Program-made: the position numbers and the translations under genes
Source of the DNA: Microbacter margulisiae
GTDB taxonomy: Bacteria > Bacteroidota > Bacteroidia > Bacteroidales > Paludibacteraceae
Direction: 5' to 3'
NCBI RefSeq assembly: GCF_014192515.1
Contig: NZ_JACHYB010000001.1
Span: 1,240,001-1,304,000 of the forward strand
Length of the DNA: 64,000 bases
The notes under the pieces: generated by a model
Databases searched by the model: none
What the model saw: the letters and a program-made list of their open reading frames with translations, nothing else
What the model was told of the DNA's origin: nothing
Shown: piece after piece, positions 45,221-54,417 of the stretch
Position numbering within the stretch: the first letter of the stretch is position 1
How the letters are laid out: each line of letters begins with the position of its first letter

Positions 45221-45248
45221 TAATTATATGTCATAGTAAATAACTTTG
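45217..45248 (+). promoter_or_regulatory. Promoter of the ketoacid dehydrogenase-aldolase run
   Basis: CTTG at 45217-45220, 20 nt, then TAACTTTG at 45241-45248, a full TAnnTTTG match. Transcription would start near 45255, leaving a leader of about 78 nt before the E2 ATG at 45333. Confidence 0.6.
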
Positions 45249-45332
45249 TAATGAAAGATATTGGATATATTTTTGCTATTACCATTCAAACTATACAACA
45301 TTGCAAAATACATTAAACAAAATCATATACCA

Positions 45333-46649
45333 ATGGCAACAATAGTCATTATGCCCAAACAGGGTCAATCAGTTGAAAGCTGTATTATTACATCCTTCAA
45401 TAAAAAGAAAGGTGAGAGTGTAAAACAAGGAGAGGTACTCTTTGGATATGAAACGGATAAGGCTTCTTTTGAAGAAACTGCCCCGATAGATGGCACCATA
45501 CTGGAACTGTTTTTCGGGGAAGGCGATGAAGTGCCTGTGCTGACAAACGTCTTAGTGATCGGACAACCCGGAGAATCAATCGAAGAATTTCTTCATGCGG
45601 ATGCAGCACCGGAATCAATTCAAACAACGGAAGTTTCTCAACCCATCATTCCGGAAGCCAAGACTGAAAGTCCCGCCGTAAAAACTTTATCAAGCCTCTC
45701 CGGAGCAGTCTCGCCACGTGCAAAAAAGCTTGCAGAGAAAGCAGTCATCACAACTTCCGAAATAAAAGGTACTGGACCCAAAGGCCGTATTATCGAACGT
45801 GATATACAAGACACCATTTCCAGTCGTCCTAAAATGACGCCATTAGCAAAAGCAGAAACAAAAGTGACAGGCAGTGTTGCAACAGAAGGAAGCGGACTCT
45901 ATGGCGCTATTACAGCAAAAGATCTTTCAACAAGCAATCCTGTTTATGGCAACGATTGTGAGATAAAGCCCATCACAAACATGCGCAAAATTATTGCAAA
46001 GGCAATGCATGCCTCACTGCAAAACTCGGCGCAACTTACCCACCACCTTGGAGCAGATGCCCGTCGGATTTTGGAACTGCGCGAGCAAGTAAAAAAAGCA
46101 ATCGAAAAAGGTTATCCTACCAATGTTACTTTGAATGATATGGTTGGCATGGCTGTGATTAAGGCATTAAAGAAATTTCCACAGGTCAATACGCACTTTT
46201 TAGGAGACAGCATTAAATACTTCAATAAAGTACATCTTGCTTTAGCTGTAGATACAGATCGCGGTTTAATGGTACCTGTGGTAAAAAATGCGGATGATCT
46301 TTCCATACAGGGATTATCCAATCAATTCAAAGAAATTGCCAATGCATGCAGAAAAGGGAGTATCGACCCGGATTTGTTATCCTCGGAAGCGGCAACATTT
46401 ACCATTTCCAATCTCGGAAACTATGGCGTGGAAATTTTCACACCTGTCATCAATCTGCCGCAAACAGCCATTCTGGGAGTCAATACCATTATTCCCCGTC
46501 CTAAAGACCTGGGAAATGGCGTTTATGCTTTTGTGCCATACATTGGCCTCAGCCTCACTTATGATCACCGGGCTTTAGACGGAGGGGAAGCCACCCGTTT
46601 TCTAAAACAAATTGCAATAGAAATTGAGAATCTTGAATTTGAGCTTTAA
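45333..46649 (+). CDS. 2-oxoacid dehydrogenase E2 (dihydrolipoamide acyltransferase)
   Basis: This is the acyltransferase core of a pyruvate, acetoin or branched-chain ketoacid dehydrogenase complex. The 438-residue protein starts MATIVIMPKQGQ; the open frame upstream to 45261 is hydrophobic and untypical. It has one lipoyl domain (Lys43 in YETDKASF), a flexible linker, a peripheral E3-binding domain (VSPRAKKLAEKAVI ... GPKGRIIERDI) and the catalytic domain with LSLTYDHRALDGGEATRF near the C-terminus. It is the first plus-strand gene and is 15 bp before lpdA. A lipoate ligase in the same run would lipoylate Lys43. Confidence 0.94.
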   Translation: MATIVIMPKQGQSVESCIITSFNKKKGESVKQGEVLFGYETDKASFEETAPIDGTILELFFGEGDEVPVLTNVLVIGQPGESIEEFLHADAAPESIQTTEVSQPIIPEAKTESPAVKTLSSLSGAVSPRAKKLAEKAVITTSEIKGTGPKGRIIERDIQDTISSRPKMTPLAKAETKVTGSVATEGSGLYGAITAKDLSTSNPVYGNDCEIKPITNMRKIIAKAMHASLQNSAQLTHHLGADARRILELREQVKKAIEKGYPTNVTLNDMVGMAVIKALKKFPQVNTHFLGDSIKYFNKVHLALAVDTDRGLMVPVVKNADDLSIQGLSNQFKEIANACRKGSIDPDLLSSEAATFTISNLGNYGVEIFTPVINLPQTAILGVNTIIPRPKDLGNGVYAFVPYIGLSLTYDHRALDGGEATRFLKQIAIEIENLEFEL

Positions 46650-46664
46650 TAAATACTACATATT

Positions 46665-48020
46665 ATGATTGATTTAGCAATTATTGGAGGAGGCCCCGCT
46701 GGATATGTTGCAGCAGAACGAGCTGGAGCCAAAGGACTGTTCGTTACGCTTTTCGAAAAGAAAGAACTAGGCGGAGTATGTCTGAATGAAGGATGCATAC
46801 CTACAAAAACGCTGCTATACAGTGCAAAAACATATGACAATGCGTTGCATGGAGATAAATATGGCATTACGACCGAAAACGTGACTTTTGATTTTGAGAA
46901 GATCATGTCCCGTAAGAACAAAGTTGTTCGCAAACTGGTAGCGGGTGTTGGCACAAAAATGAAAATTCACCATGTTGACGTCGTCAAGGGTGAAGCCATA
47001 ATTACAGGACGATCAGCGCAAGGGATCGAAATAGATAGCAATGGAATCCGTTTTATTGCCAAAAACCTGTTGATTTGTACAGGATCGGAAGCATTTATAC
47101 CGCCCATCCCCGGATTAAAAGAATCAGGGGACATCATTCTGACCAACAGGGAGATTCTTTCTTTGAACGAACAACCCAAATCGCTGGTTATTATAGGAGG
47201 AGGTGTTATTGGGATGGAGTTTGCCAGTTTTTTCAACAGTCTCGGCACAAAAGTCACTGTCATAGAAATGCTGCCTGAAATTCTGACCGGCATGGACACA
47301 GAAATGAGCGCCATGATTCGTGATGTTTACACAAAGAAAGGGATCGAATTCAATCTATCTTCGAAAGTAACCGGGGTCAATGGCAATGAAGTCACATACG
47401 AGAAGGAGGGCCAATCCTTTACGGCGTCCGGAGATAAAATTTTGGTCAGCGTAGGGCGCCGTCCGGTGACACAAGGTTTTGGACTCGAAAATCTTGGGGT
47501 CGAATTATTCAAAGGAGGCATCAAAGTGGACGAAAAGATGCGCACCAATATTCCCAATGTATTTGCTGCAGGTGATGTTACCGGATTTTCTCTCCTGGCT
47601 CACACCGCAAGCCGTGAGGGAGAAGTTGTCGTAAATAACTTAACCGGACAAAAAGACCTGATGCGATATCATGCAATTCCCGGAGTTGTGTACACCAATC
47701 CTGAGATTGCAGGTGTCGGTCTGACTGAAGAAACAGCCAAAGCTAACAATATTCCATTCAAAGTAGCAAAGTTACCCATGACTTACGCAGGTCGTTTTAT
47801 GGTTGAGAACGAAGGTTTTAACGGACTTTGCAAAGTACTGATCGGAGAAAAATATGGAGAAATCCTAGGCGTACACATGCTGGGAAATCCTTCAAGTGAG
47901 ATGATTTACGGAGCTTGCATGGCTATCGAAAGTGAACTGACTTTACAGGAAATGAAGGAAATTGTGTTCCCCCATCCTACTGTTTCCGAAATATTTAAAG
48001 AAACCATTTTTGAATTCTAA
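46665..48020 (+). CDS. lpdA: Dihydrolipoyl dehydrogenase (E3)
   Basis: The FAD enzyme reoxidises dihydrolipoamide with NAD. The 451-residue protein has the FAD motif IIGGGPAGYVAA, the redox disulfide in GGVCLNEGCIPTK (Cys pair about 40/45), the NAD motif VIIGGGVIGMEFASF, AAGDVTG, and the C-terminal active-site His-Glu in FPHPTVSEIF. All are intact. E3 is encoded with its own E1 and E2, so this looks like a self-contained complex rather than one sharing a central E3. Confidence 0.95.
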   Translation: MIDLAIIGGGPAGYVAAERAGAKGLFVTLFEKKELGGVCLNEGCIPTKTLLYSAKTYDNALHGDKYGITTENVTFDFEKIMSRKNKVVRKLVAGVGTKMKIHHVDVVKGEAIITGRSAQGIEIDSNGIRFIAKNLLICTGSEAFIPPIPGLKESGDIILTNREILSLNEQPKSLVIIGGGVIGMEFASFFNSLGTKVTVIEMLPEILTGMDTEMSAMIRDVYTKKGIEFNLSSKVTGVNGNEVTYEKEGQSFTASGDKILVSVGRRPVTQGFGLENLGVELFKGGIKVDEKMRTNIPNVFAAGDVTGFSLLAHTASREGEVVVNNLTGQKDLMRYHAIPGVVYTNPEIAGVGLTEETAKANNIPFKVAKLPMTYAGRFMVENEGFNGLCKVLIGEKYGEILGVHMLGNPSSEMIYGACMAIESELTLQEMKEIVFPHPTVSEIFKETIFEF

Positions 48021-48056
48021 CACCACTTCAAATAAACAACTAAAACATAACATACC

Positions 48057-50534
48057 ATGCCTAAAAGTCAATTTATCGATCCTGTAAAAATGCGTTCGGC
48101 AAGCGAGATCACGTTTACGCCTATACCTGTCAATCAATACAACAAAACCATCAGGGAAGAACTCGACAACAAGAACTTCACCAAAGAAGAGTTGCTGCAT
48201 ATCTACCACGATATGGCAATGATCCGTGAGTTTGAAACCATGCTCAATTTAGTAAAAACAACCGGAGCTTATAGTGGCATTGCATACAACAATCCAGGGC
48301 CAGCCCACCTTTCGGCAGGGCAGGAAGCTGCTGCGGTAGGTATGGCGTACACGCTAACGATTGATGATTTTATTTTCGGCTCACATCGAAGCCATGGCGA
48401 AATTCTGGCAAAGGGGCTTCGCTCCATCCAGCAACTGGATGATGCCGCATTAACGAAAATCATGGAAGATTTCTTCGGAGGAACCGCCTACAACATCGTA
48501 AAGAAAGATTTTAATGGTTCTGTAAAAGAATTGGCAAAGCGTTTTCTTCTTTATGGCGTGATGGCTGAAATCTTCGCTCGTGAAACAGGATTTAATAAAG
48601 GACTGGGAGGAAGTATGCACGCATTCTTTCTGCCATTCGGCATATATCCCAACAATGCTATTGTAGGAGGAAGCGCCGACATTGCCGTAGGAGCCGCTTT
48701 ATTTAAAAAAGTAAACCGTAAACCCGGACTTGTCGTAGCAAACATTGGTGATGCTTCCATGGCCTGCGGCCCTGTATGGGAAGGGATGATGTTTGCTGCC
48801 ATGGATCAGTTCAAACAGTTATGGGCTGATGATATGAAAGGCGGGTTACCCGTTGTCATCAATATCATGAATAACCATTATGGCATGGGAGGTCAAACAT
48901 GCGGAGAGACAATGGGTTATGATATTGCAGCACGGATAGGCGCCGGCATCAATCCGGAACAGATGCATGCAGAACGGGTAGACGGATATAATCCGCTGGC
49001 TGTAATCGATGCATACCGCCGCAAACGAGAGATTATTGACAAACAAAAAGGAGGCCCGGTTCTGCTTGATGTTATGACCTATCGTTATAGCGGGCATTCA
49101 CCATCCGATGCCTCTTCCTACCGTTCGAAAGAAGAGATGGAAGCATGGGAAGAGCAGGACTGTATTTTACAGTTCGGGAAAAAGCTGATTGAAGCCAACA
49201 TAGCCACCCAGATTGATCTGGACAAAATACAAGACAGTGTCAAGGGAAGCATGGTCGATGTCTTTAAACTTGCTATTGATGAAGAAATTTCACCACGGAT
49301 GGATTTGCATAAGACTCCTGAGTTATTGGGAGACATGATGTTTTCCAATAAAACAGTGGATTCATTTTCGAATGCTACTCCTGATGTGAACCACCCGTTG
49401 AATGAAAATCCCCGAGTCAAGCAAATTGCCGGAAAAGAACGTTTTGTTACGGACAAGGAGGGGAAACCCGTATCGAAGATGAAACAATATCAACTGCGCG
49501 ATGGATTATTCGAAGCTATTATTCACCGTTTTTATGAAGATCCCACGTTGATTGCCTACGGGGAAGAAAACAGAGACTGGGGTGGCGCTTTTGCCGTCTA
49601 TCGCGGCCTTACGGAAGCCCTACCCTACCATCGTCTTTTCAACACACCTATTGCCGAAGCTTCTATTGTCGGGACAGCCATCGGATACGCCATGTGTGGC
49701 GGGCGGGTGATTCCCGAAATCATGTACTGTGATTTCTTGGGACGTTCCGGAGACGAAGTATTCAACCAACTGCCCAAATGGCAGGCTATGAGTGGTAATA
49801 TTTTGAAAATGCCGGTTGTAGTGCGTGTGTCCGTTGGATCAAAATATGGAGCGCAACATTCACAGGATTGGACATCACTGGTGGCTCATATTCCGGGATT
49901 GAAAGTTTGCTTCCCAGTTACTCCATACGACGCCAAAGGACTTATGAATACTGCATTACAAGGAACAGACCCCGTGATTTTTTTCGAAAGCCAACGTATT
50001 TATGAAATAGGAGAACAATTTCATGAAGGAGGAGTACCTAAAGGTTATTATGAAATACCTTTCGGTGAACCTGATATCAAGCGTGAAGGAAAAGATATTA
50101 CCATTCTTACCATTGGAGCCACATTGTATCGCGCCCTGGAAGCGGCAAAGATATTGGAAGAAAAATACGGAATGAGTGCGGAGGTGATTGATGCTCGTTC
50201 ATTGGTACCATTCAATTATGAAAAAGTCATTGAATCGGTAAAGAAAACCGGCAGAATTGTTTTATCAAGCGATGCCACCCAGCGCGGCTCTTTCCTCAAT
50301 GACATGGCTCAGAATATCTCGGAATTGGCTTTTGATTATCTGGATGCGCCTCCGGTAGTTGTCGGTTCGCGTAACTGGATCACTCCGGCTTACGAACTTG
50401 AATATGCATTCTTCCCTCAACCGGAAACCATTATCGATGCTATTCATGAGAAAATCATCCCGCTGAAGGGTTATGTTCCTTTTGCTAATTTTACCGATGC
50501 AGAACAAATTCGCCGCGCAAAACTGGGAATCTAA
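48057..50534 (+). CDS. 2-oxoacid dehydrogenase E1, fused alpha and beta subunits
   Basis: This TPP-dependent decarboxylase is a single 825-residue chain. The alpha part (about 1-430) has YNNPGPAHLSAGQEAAAVG, GSHRSHGE, the phosphorylation-loop-like GLGGSMHAF, and the TPP motif NIGDASM ... INIMNNHYGMGG. The beta part (about 480-825) has YGEENRDWGGAFAVYRGLTE, YGAQHSQDW and ILTIGATLYRALEAA. Fused E1 is common in Bacteroidales. The 2-oxoacid is not certain: pyruvate, acetoin-derived or branched-chain are all possible; context with aldolases favours pyruvate. TPP would come from thiL at 22484. Confidence 0.92.
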   Translation: MPKSQFIDPVKMRSASEITFTPIPVNQYNKTIREELDNKNFTKEELLHIYHDMAMIREFETMLNLVKTTGAYSGIAYNNPGPAHLSAGQEAAAVGMAYTLTIDDFIFGSHRSHGEILAKGLRSIQQLDDAALTKIMEDFFGGTAYNIVKKDFNGSVKELAKRFLLYGVMAEIFARETGFNKGLGGSMHAFFLPFGIYPNNAIVGGSADIAVGAALFKKVNRKPGLVVANIGDASMACGPVWEGMMFAAMDQFKQLWADDMKGGLPVVINIMNNHYGMGGQTCGETMGYDIAARIGAGINPEQMHAERVDGYNPLAVIDAYRRKREIIDKQKGGPVLLDVMTYRYSGHSPSDASSYRSKEEMEAWEEQDCILQFGKKLIEANIATQIDLDKIQDSVKGSMVDVFKLAIDEEISPRMDLHKTPELLGDMMFSNKTVDSFSNATPDVNHPLNENPRVKQIAGKERFVTDKEGKPVSKMKQYQLRDGLFEAIIHRFYEDPTLIAYGEENRDWGGAFAVYRGLTEALPYHRLFNTPIAEASIVGTAIGYAMCGGRVIPEIMYCDFLGRSGDEVFNQLPKWQAMSGNILKMPVVVRVSVGSKYGAQHSQDWTSLVAHIPGLKVCFPVTPYDAKGLMNTALQGTDPVIFFESQRIYEIGEQFHEGGVPKGYYEIPFGEPDIKREGKDITILTIGATLYRALEAAKILEEKYGMSAEVIDARSLVPFNYEKVIESVKKTGRIVLSSDATQRGSFLNDMAQNISELAFDYLDAPPVVVGSRNWITPAYELEYAFFPQPETIIDAIHEKIIPLKGYVPFANFTDAEQIRRAKLGI

Positions 50535-50611
50535 AACGCACATTCGGGGTGTGGCATAAAGTCGCTCACCGAATGGCTTTTGCAAACACAGATGTTTAAA
50601 ACAATAAAATA

Positions 50612-51793
50612 ATGACACCCCTAAAGGTTAATGCACATCTCCATACGCCCTATTCATTCAGCGCTTTCAAAGATATTAACGACGCTTTGGACAGAGCTGT
50701 TGCCGAAGGCGTGCAAGTAGTAGGCATCAATGATTTTTATATGACAGCCGGATACAAAGACTGGGCTGAAGGTTGTACTTCACGAGGCTTGTTTCCACTT
50801 TTTAATATAGAATTTATCAGCCTGAATGAAGAAGATCAGAAGGCTGGTCTCAGGGTAAATGATCCCGGCAATCCGGGACGAACCTATCTGAGTGGAAAAG
50901 GCCTTTCCTATCCGTTTAAGCTCGACGACCCTTATGCTTCTTTCTTAGCAGGGGTAGTAGCCGAATCGAATGCGCAAGTCAAAGCCATGTACCACAAAGT
51001 AAATGAAATACTGGCAGCAACCAAGGCAGGCTTTACGCTTAACTTTGAATGGATTGAAACAGAACTGACAAATGGCTTGATTCGCGAACGTCATCTGGCC
51101 AAGGCGTTACGTATGAAAGCATACGAAAATTGCGGCAACAATGATGTAGCAATTAAAGAATTACTTCATAAACTCTTCGGAGGGAGAGAGCTAAAATCAT
51201 CTGTTTCAGATCATGCCGGCGTAGAAAATGAGATTCGCGCCAATTTATTGAAAGCAGGTGGCGCCGCTTTTGTCCCTGAAGATCCGAAAGCGTTTCTTCC
51301 GATGCAGACGGTATGCGAAATTATTCTGGCGGGAGGAGGAATCCCTACTTATCCATTTCTGGCAGATGATGCAAAAGGGGGATATACTGATTTTGAGAAA
51401 GATCTTGAACGTGTAGCCCAACAACTCACCGGACGTGGCTTTCATTCCGTAGAGTTCATCACTACCCGGAATGATGTGCATTTGTTGGAGAAATATGCTT
51501 CGTATCTCCATGATCAAGGCTTTGTGGTCACTCTCGGCAGCGAACACAACACGCCTGCTATGGAACCGCTTGAACTGTTTGCCCGCAATAGTGCGCCTCT
51601 GACCGAACGATTGCTGCAAATCAATTACGAAGGCGCCTGCGTCGTAGCTGCTCACCAACATTTGGTTGCCCAGGGGCTTTCAGGATATGTAGATATTCAA
51701 GGCAATGCTGATCGCAGCAAACGCGAAGATTTTGTGAAGCTTGGCGATGAATTAATTAAAAGCAAAACCGCACAGGATGTAACACATGCCTGA
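50612..51793 (+). CDS. PHP-domain metallohydrolase-like protein
   Basis: The 393-residue protein opens with the metal-binding HxH motif in NAHLHTPYSFSAF and has further PHP features: GINDFYM, the metal Glu in FNIEFIS and SEHNTPAMEPLEL near residue 312. PHP proteins include histidinol-phosphate and other phosphatases and metal-dependent phosphoesterases. The long middle region (90-240) is specific to a group often annotated only as PHP-domain protein. Placed between E1 and an aldolase-dehydrogenase, it could dephosphorylate or hydrolyse a pathway intermediate; this is inference. The gap to E1 is 77 bp. Confidence 0.8.
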   Translation: MTPLKVNAHLHTPYSFSAFKDINDALDRAVAEGVQVVGINDFYMTAGYKDWAEGCTSRGLFPLFNIEFISLNEEDQKAGLRVNDPGNPGRTYLSGKGLSYPFKLDDPYASFLAGVVAESNAQVKAMYHKVNEILAATKAGFTLNFEWIETELTNGLIRERHLAKALRMKAYENCGNNDVAIKELLHKLFGGRELKSSVSDHAGVENEIRANLLKAGGAAFVPEDPKAFLPMQTVCEIILAGGGIPTYPFLADDAKGGYTDFEKDLERVAQQLTGRGFHSVEFITTRNDVHLLEKYASYLHDQGFVVTLGSEHNTPAMEPLELFARNSAPLTERLLQINYEGACVVAAHQHLVAQGLSGYVDIQGNADRSKREDFVKLGDELIKSKTAQDVTHA

Positions 51794-51827
51794 CAGGCAT
51801 TATGCAACTGCGGATTATTAAACGAAT

Positions 51828-53789
51828 ATGAAAGAGATACAACAACTGATCGAAATATCGCAATTTTACGGACGCGATAGCCGTTTTGTGATTGCCGGCG
51901 GAGGCAATACTTCGTACAAAAATGGCGAAACAATATGGGTAAAAGCCAGCGGATCGTCATTGGCTACAATTGCCGAAGATGGTTTTGCCGTGCTTGACCG
52001 TTCCAAACTTAACCTGATGTCGGACAAGCAATACAGTAATAATGCCACAGAACGGGAAGAGGAGGTCAAGAACGATTTAGCCGCCGCTACCCTCTCCAAA
52101 GGGAGACGACCTTCAGTTGAGACTTCGATGCATAATGTCATTGATTACGCTTTTGTAGTGCATTTGCATCCGACAGCCGTGAATGGATTGATGTGCTCCC
52201 AAGATGCAGAAGTGAATCTGAAGAAGCTTTTCGGAGGGCAGGCGTTATATATTGAATACACTGATCCGGGCTATGTATTGTTCAAAAAAGTGGAAGATGC
52301 CATCAAACAGTATCGTAATAACTTCAATCAGGAGCCACAGGTAATCTGGTTACAAAACCACGGCATCTTCGTTGCAGCCAACACCATTGAAGAAATAAAA
52401 GAGCTTTACGATCAAATTTTTCATACACTTGCTAAAACGATTGGCTCCCCTATTCCTGAAGGCGAACGCGCAGCTTGTTCCCACACCGAGGAAATCCTTC
52501 CCGGACTTCGTATGATGCTTTCAAACGAAGGGATTAAAACATTAAAACTTCGCAAGAATGAACTGATAAAATTCTTCTATGACAGAGAGGAAGAACAGGT
52601 CGGCATTGCCCGTCCTTTTACTCCCGATGCGATTGTCTATTGCAAATCGAACTATATCTTTCTGAATGAGGTAGAACCTGAATCTGTATTATCTGCCGCT
52701 CAAAAAGCCATCCCGGAGTTTCAGAATAAATTCGGCTATTTACCCAAAGTCATTCTCATAAAAGGCATTGGAATTGTAGCTGTAGGTGATAATGCCAAAC
52801 AATGCGACATCATCCTCGATGTATTCGAAGATGCCATAAAAATAGCTTATCTGGCAAAATCGTTCGGTGGCGCACATCCGATGACACAAGAGCAAATCGA
52901 TTTTATCGATCACTGGGAAGTGGAAAATTATCGCCGCAGTGTAGCAACAGGCTCTTCTTCCGGTCGTGTTGAAAATAAAACTTTTGTGGTAACCGGAGCA
53001 GCCCAGGGCTTTGGAGAAGGCATAGCCCGCTGCCTGCTACAGGAAGGAGCCAATATTGTAGTTGCCGACATGAATGGGGCCGTTGGCATAGCTACGGTGG
53101 AACGTTTCAACATCATGGCAAAAAACAACCGCGCTCTTTTTGTAAAAACCGATGTCAGTAATATTCCAAGCATTGAAAACCTGGTTCATCAGACAGTTTG
53201 TCACTTTGGCGCTATCGACTGTTTCATAAGCAATGCAGGTGTTCTACGGGCAGGAGGACTGGAGGAGATGACTCCCGAAAATTTTGAGTTTGTCACCAAG
53301 ATCAATTACAACGCCTATTTCTATTGCACCAAAGTGGTAAGCCGCGTACTGAAATTGCAAACAAAATATGCATCAGCCGCTTATTATGCCGACATTATCC
53401 AGATCAATTCCAAATCAGGATTACGTGGTAGCAAAGCCAATTTTGCTTATGCAGGCGGAAAATTCGGGGGAGTTGGATTGACCCAGTCATTTGCACTCGA
53501 ACTGGCACCATTCCGGATTAAAGTCAACGCTATCTGTCCGGGTAATTTTTATGAAGGCCCGCTATGGAGTGATCCTGAAAATGGCCTTTTCGTACAATAT
53601 CTTAAAGCAGGGAAAGTGCCCGGAGCCAAAACAGTTGAAGATGTAAAGGAGTTTTACCTGGCCCAAGTACCCATGAAAAAAGGATGTTCACCGGAAGATG
53701 TTACGAAAGGAGTATATTACCTGATGGAACAATGCGGAGAAACCGGTCAGGCATTACCAATTACCGGAGGACAGGTAATGCTTTCATAA
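51828..53789 (+). CDS. Bifunctional class II aldolase / short-chain dehydrogenase
   Basis: This 653-residue protein joins a class II (zinc) aldolase domain (about 1-390; VIAGGGNTSYKNG, VHLHPTAVNG with metal His, QNHGIF) and an NAD(P)-dependent SDR (about 385-653; TGAAQGFGEGIA, ISNAGVL, catalytic Ser in INSKSG and YAGGK as YxxxK). The SDR C-terminus (VPMKKGCSPEDV ... TGGQVM) is like sorbitol-6-phosphate 2-dehydrogenase. The whole fold resembles RhaEW, the rhamnulose-1-phosphate aldolase/lactaldehyde dehydrogenase fusion. The start at 51828 is the first ATG. Substrate unproven. Confidence 0.9.
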   Translation: MKEIQQLIEISQFYGRDSRFVIAGGGNTSYKNGETIWVKASGSSLATIAEDGFAVLDRSKLNLMSDKQYSNNATEREEEVKNDLAAATLSKGRRPSVETSMHNVIDYAFVVHLHPTAVNGLMCSQDAEVNLKKLFGGQALYIEYTDPGYVLFKKVEDAIKQYRNNFNQEPQVIWLQNHGIFVAANTIEEIKELYDQIFHTLAKTIGSPIPEGERAACSHTEEILPGLRMMLSNEGIKTLKLRKNELIKFFYDREEEQVGIARPFTPDAIVYCKSNYIFLNEVEPESVLSAAQKAIPEFQNKFGYLPKVILIKGIGIVAVGDNAKQCDIILDVFEDAIKIAYLAKSFGGAHPMTQEQIDFIDHWEVENYRRSVATGSSSGRVENKTFVVTGAAQGFGEGIARCLLQEGANIVVADMNGAVGIATVERFNIMAKNNRALFVKTDVSNIPSIENLVHQTVCHFGAIDCFISNAGVLRAGGLEEMTPENFEFVTKINYNAYFYCTKVVSRVLKLQTKYASAAYYADIIQINSKSGLRGSKANFAYAGGKFGGVGLTQSFALELAPFRIKVNAICPGNFYEGPLWSDPENGLFVQYLKAGKVPGAKTVEDVKEFYLAQVPMKKGCSPEDVTKGVYYLMEQCGETGQALPITGGQVMLS

Positions 53790-53794
53790 AACCA

Positions 53795-53810
53795 GAGCCA
53801 AGAATCAAGA
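53795..53810. repeat. Left 16-bp direct repeat flanking the four-helix-bundle gene
   Basis: GAGCCAAGAATCAAGA occurs here and again, identical, at 54185-54200. The 3' copy lies inside the last codons of the gene. It is the same sequence word found in the dispersed mosaic repeats. Confidence 0.8.
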
Positions 53811-53824
53811 GCCAAGATATTATT

Positions 53825-54205
53825 ATGCATAATTTCAAGAAATTAGTTATTTGGACAAAATCAGTAGAATTTGTTACTGAGATTTATAAAACGACTAGCA
53901 CATTCCCTGAAAATGAACGTTTTGGCTTAGTTTCTCAGTTACAAAGAGCAGCAGTGTCTGTCCCTACAAATATTGCAGAAGGTTCTGCAAAATCAAGTAC
54001 TAAAGATTTTGCCCGTTTTCTCGAGATTTCTCTTGGTTCTACTTTTGAACTGGAAACAGAATTATTTGTTTCTCTCAATTTATCATATGTCAATTTGGAA
54101 CAATATAATCAGTTGATTAATAAACTAACTGAACTACAAAAGATGATACTTGGATTCAAAGAAAAATTACAATCTGAGAATCAGGAGCCAAGAATCAAGA
54201 CTTGA
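53825..54205 (+). CDS. Four-helix-bundle protein (23S rRNA intervening-sequence protein family)
   Basis: The 126-residue protein begins MHNFKKLVIWTKSVEFV and has the hallmark SVPTNIAEGSAKSSTKDFARFLEISLGS followed by a fourth helix (quoted in part: NIAEGSAKSS). Such S23 proteins are encoded in rRNA intervening sequences or scattered singly in bacterial genomes, and their role is unknown. It is a lone, A/T-rich insertion between two catabolic genes, flanked by 16-bp direct repeats. Its last residues (ENQEPRIKT) are encoded by the right repeat, so the end of the ORF may be a product of insertion. Confidence 0.88.
   Translation: MHNFKKLVIWTKSVEFVTEIYKTTSTFPENERFGLVSQLQRAAVSVPTNIAEGSAKSSTKDFARFLEISLGSTFELETELFVSLNLSYVNLEQYNQLINKLTELQKMILGFKEKLQSENQEPRIKT
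54185..54200. repeat. Right 16-bp direct repeat flanking the four-helix-bundle gene
   Basis: This is identical to 53795-53810. A related, inverted, inexact copy (attcttgactctggattctt) lies near 54386-54405. The 212-bp gap 54206-54417 is otherwise empty. Confidence 0.75.
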
Positions 54206-54417
54206 TGAATCTCTTGAAATTTTGATGTGACACATAGAAACATTGAAGAAACAACAACATAAAATAAAATACCCAGAGTAATCAGAACTGTTTCAATTAT
54301 TGACTCTTTTACTTTACTCTTGCCTCAAATAATAACACTAAAAAAATCCTGGGATTAATTGTCAGGTCACAGATTATTATCTGGATTCTTGACTCTGGAT
54401 TCTTGGTATTGAACAAT

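Noticed and set aside
45261..45332. Longer E2 start with 24 extra residues
   Set aside because: The extension is hydrophobic and unlike E2 proteins, while the MATIVIMPKQGQ start matches the lipoyl domain beginning.
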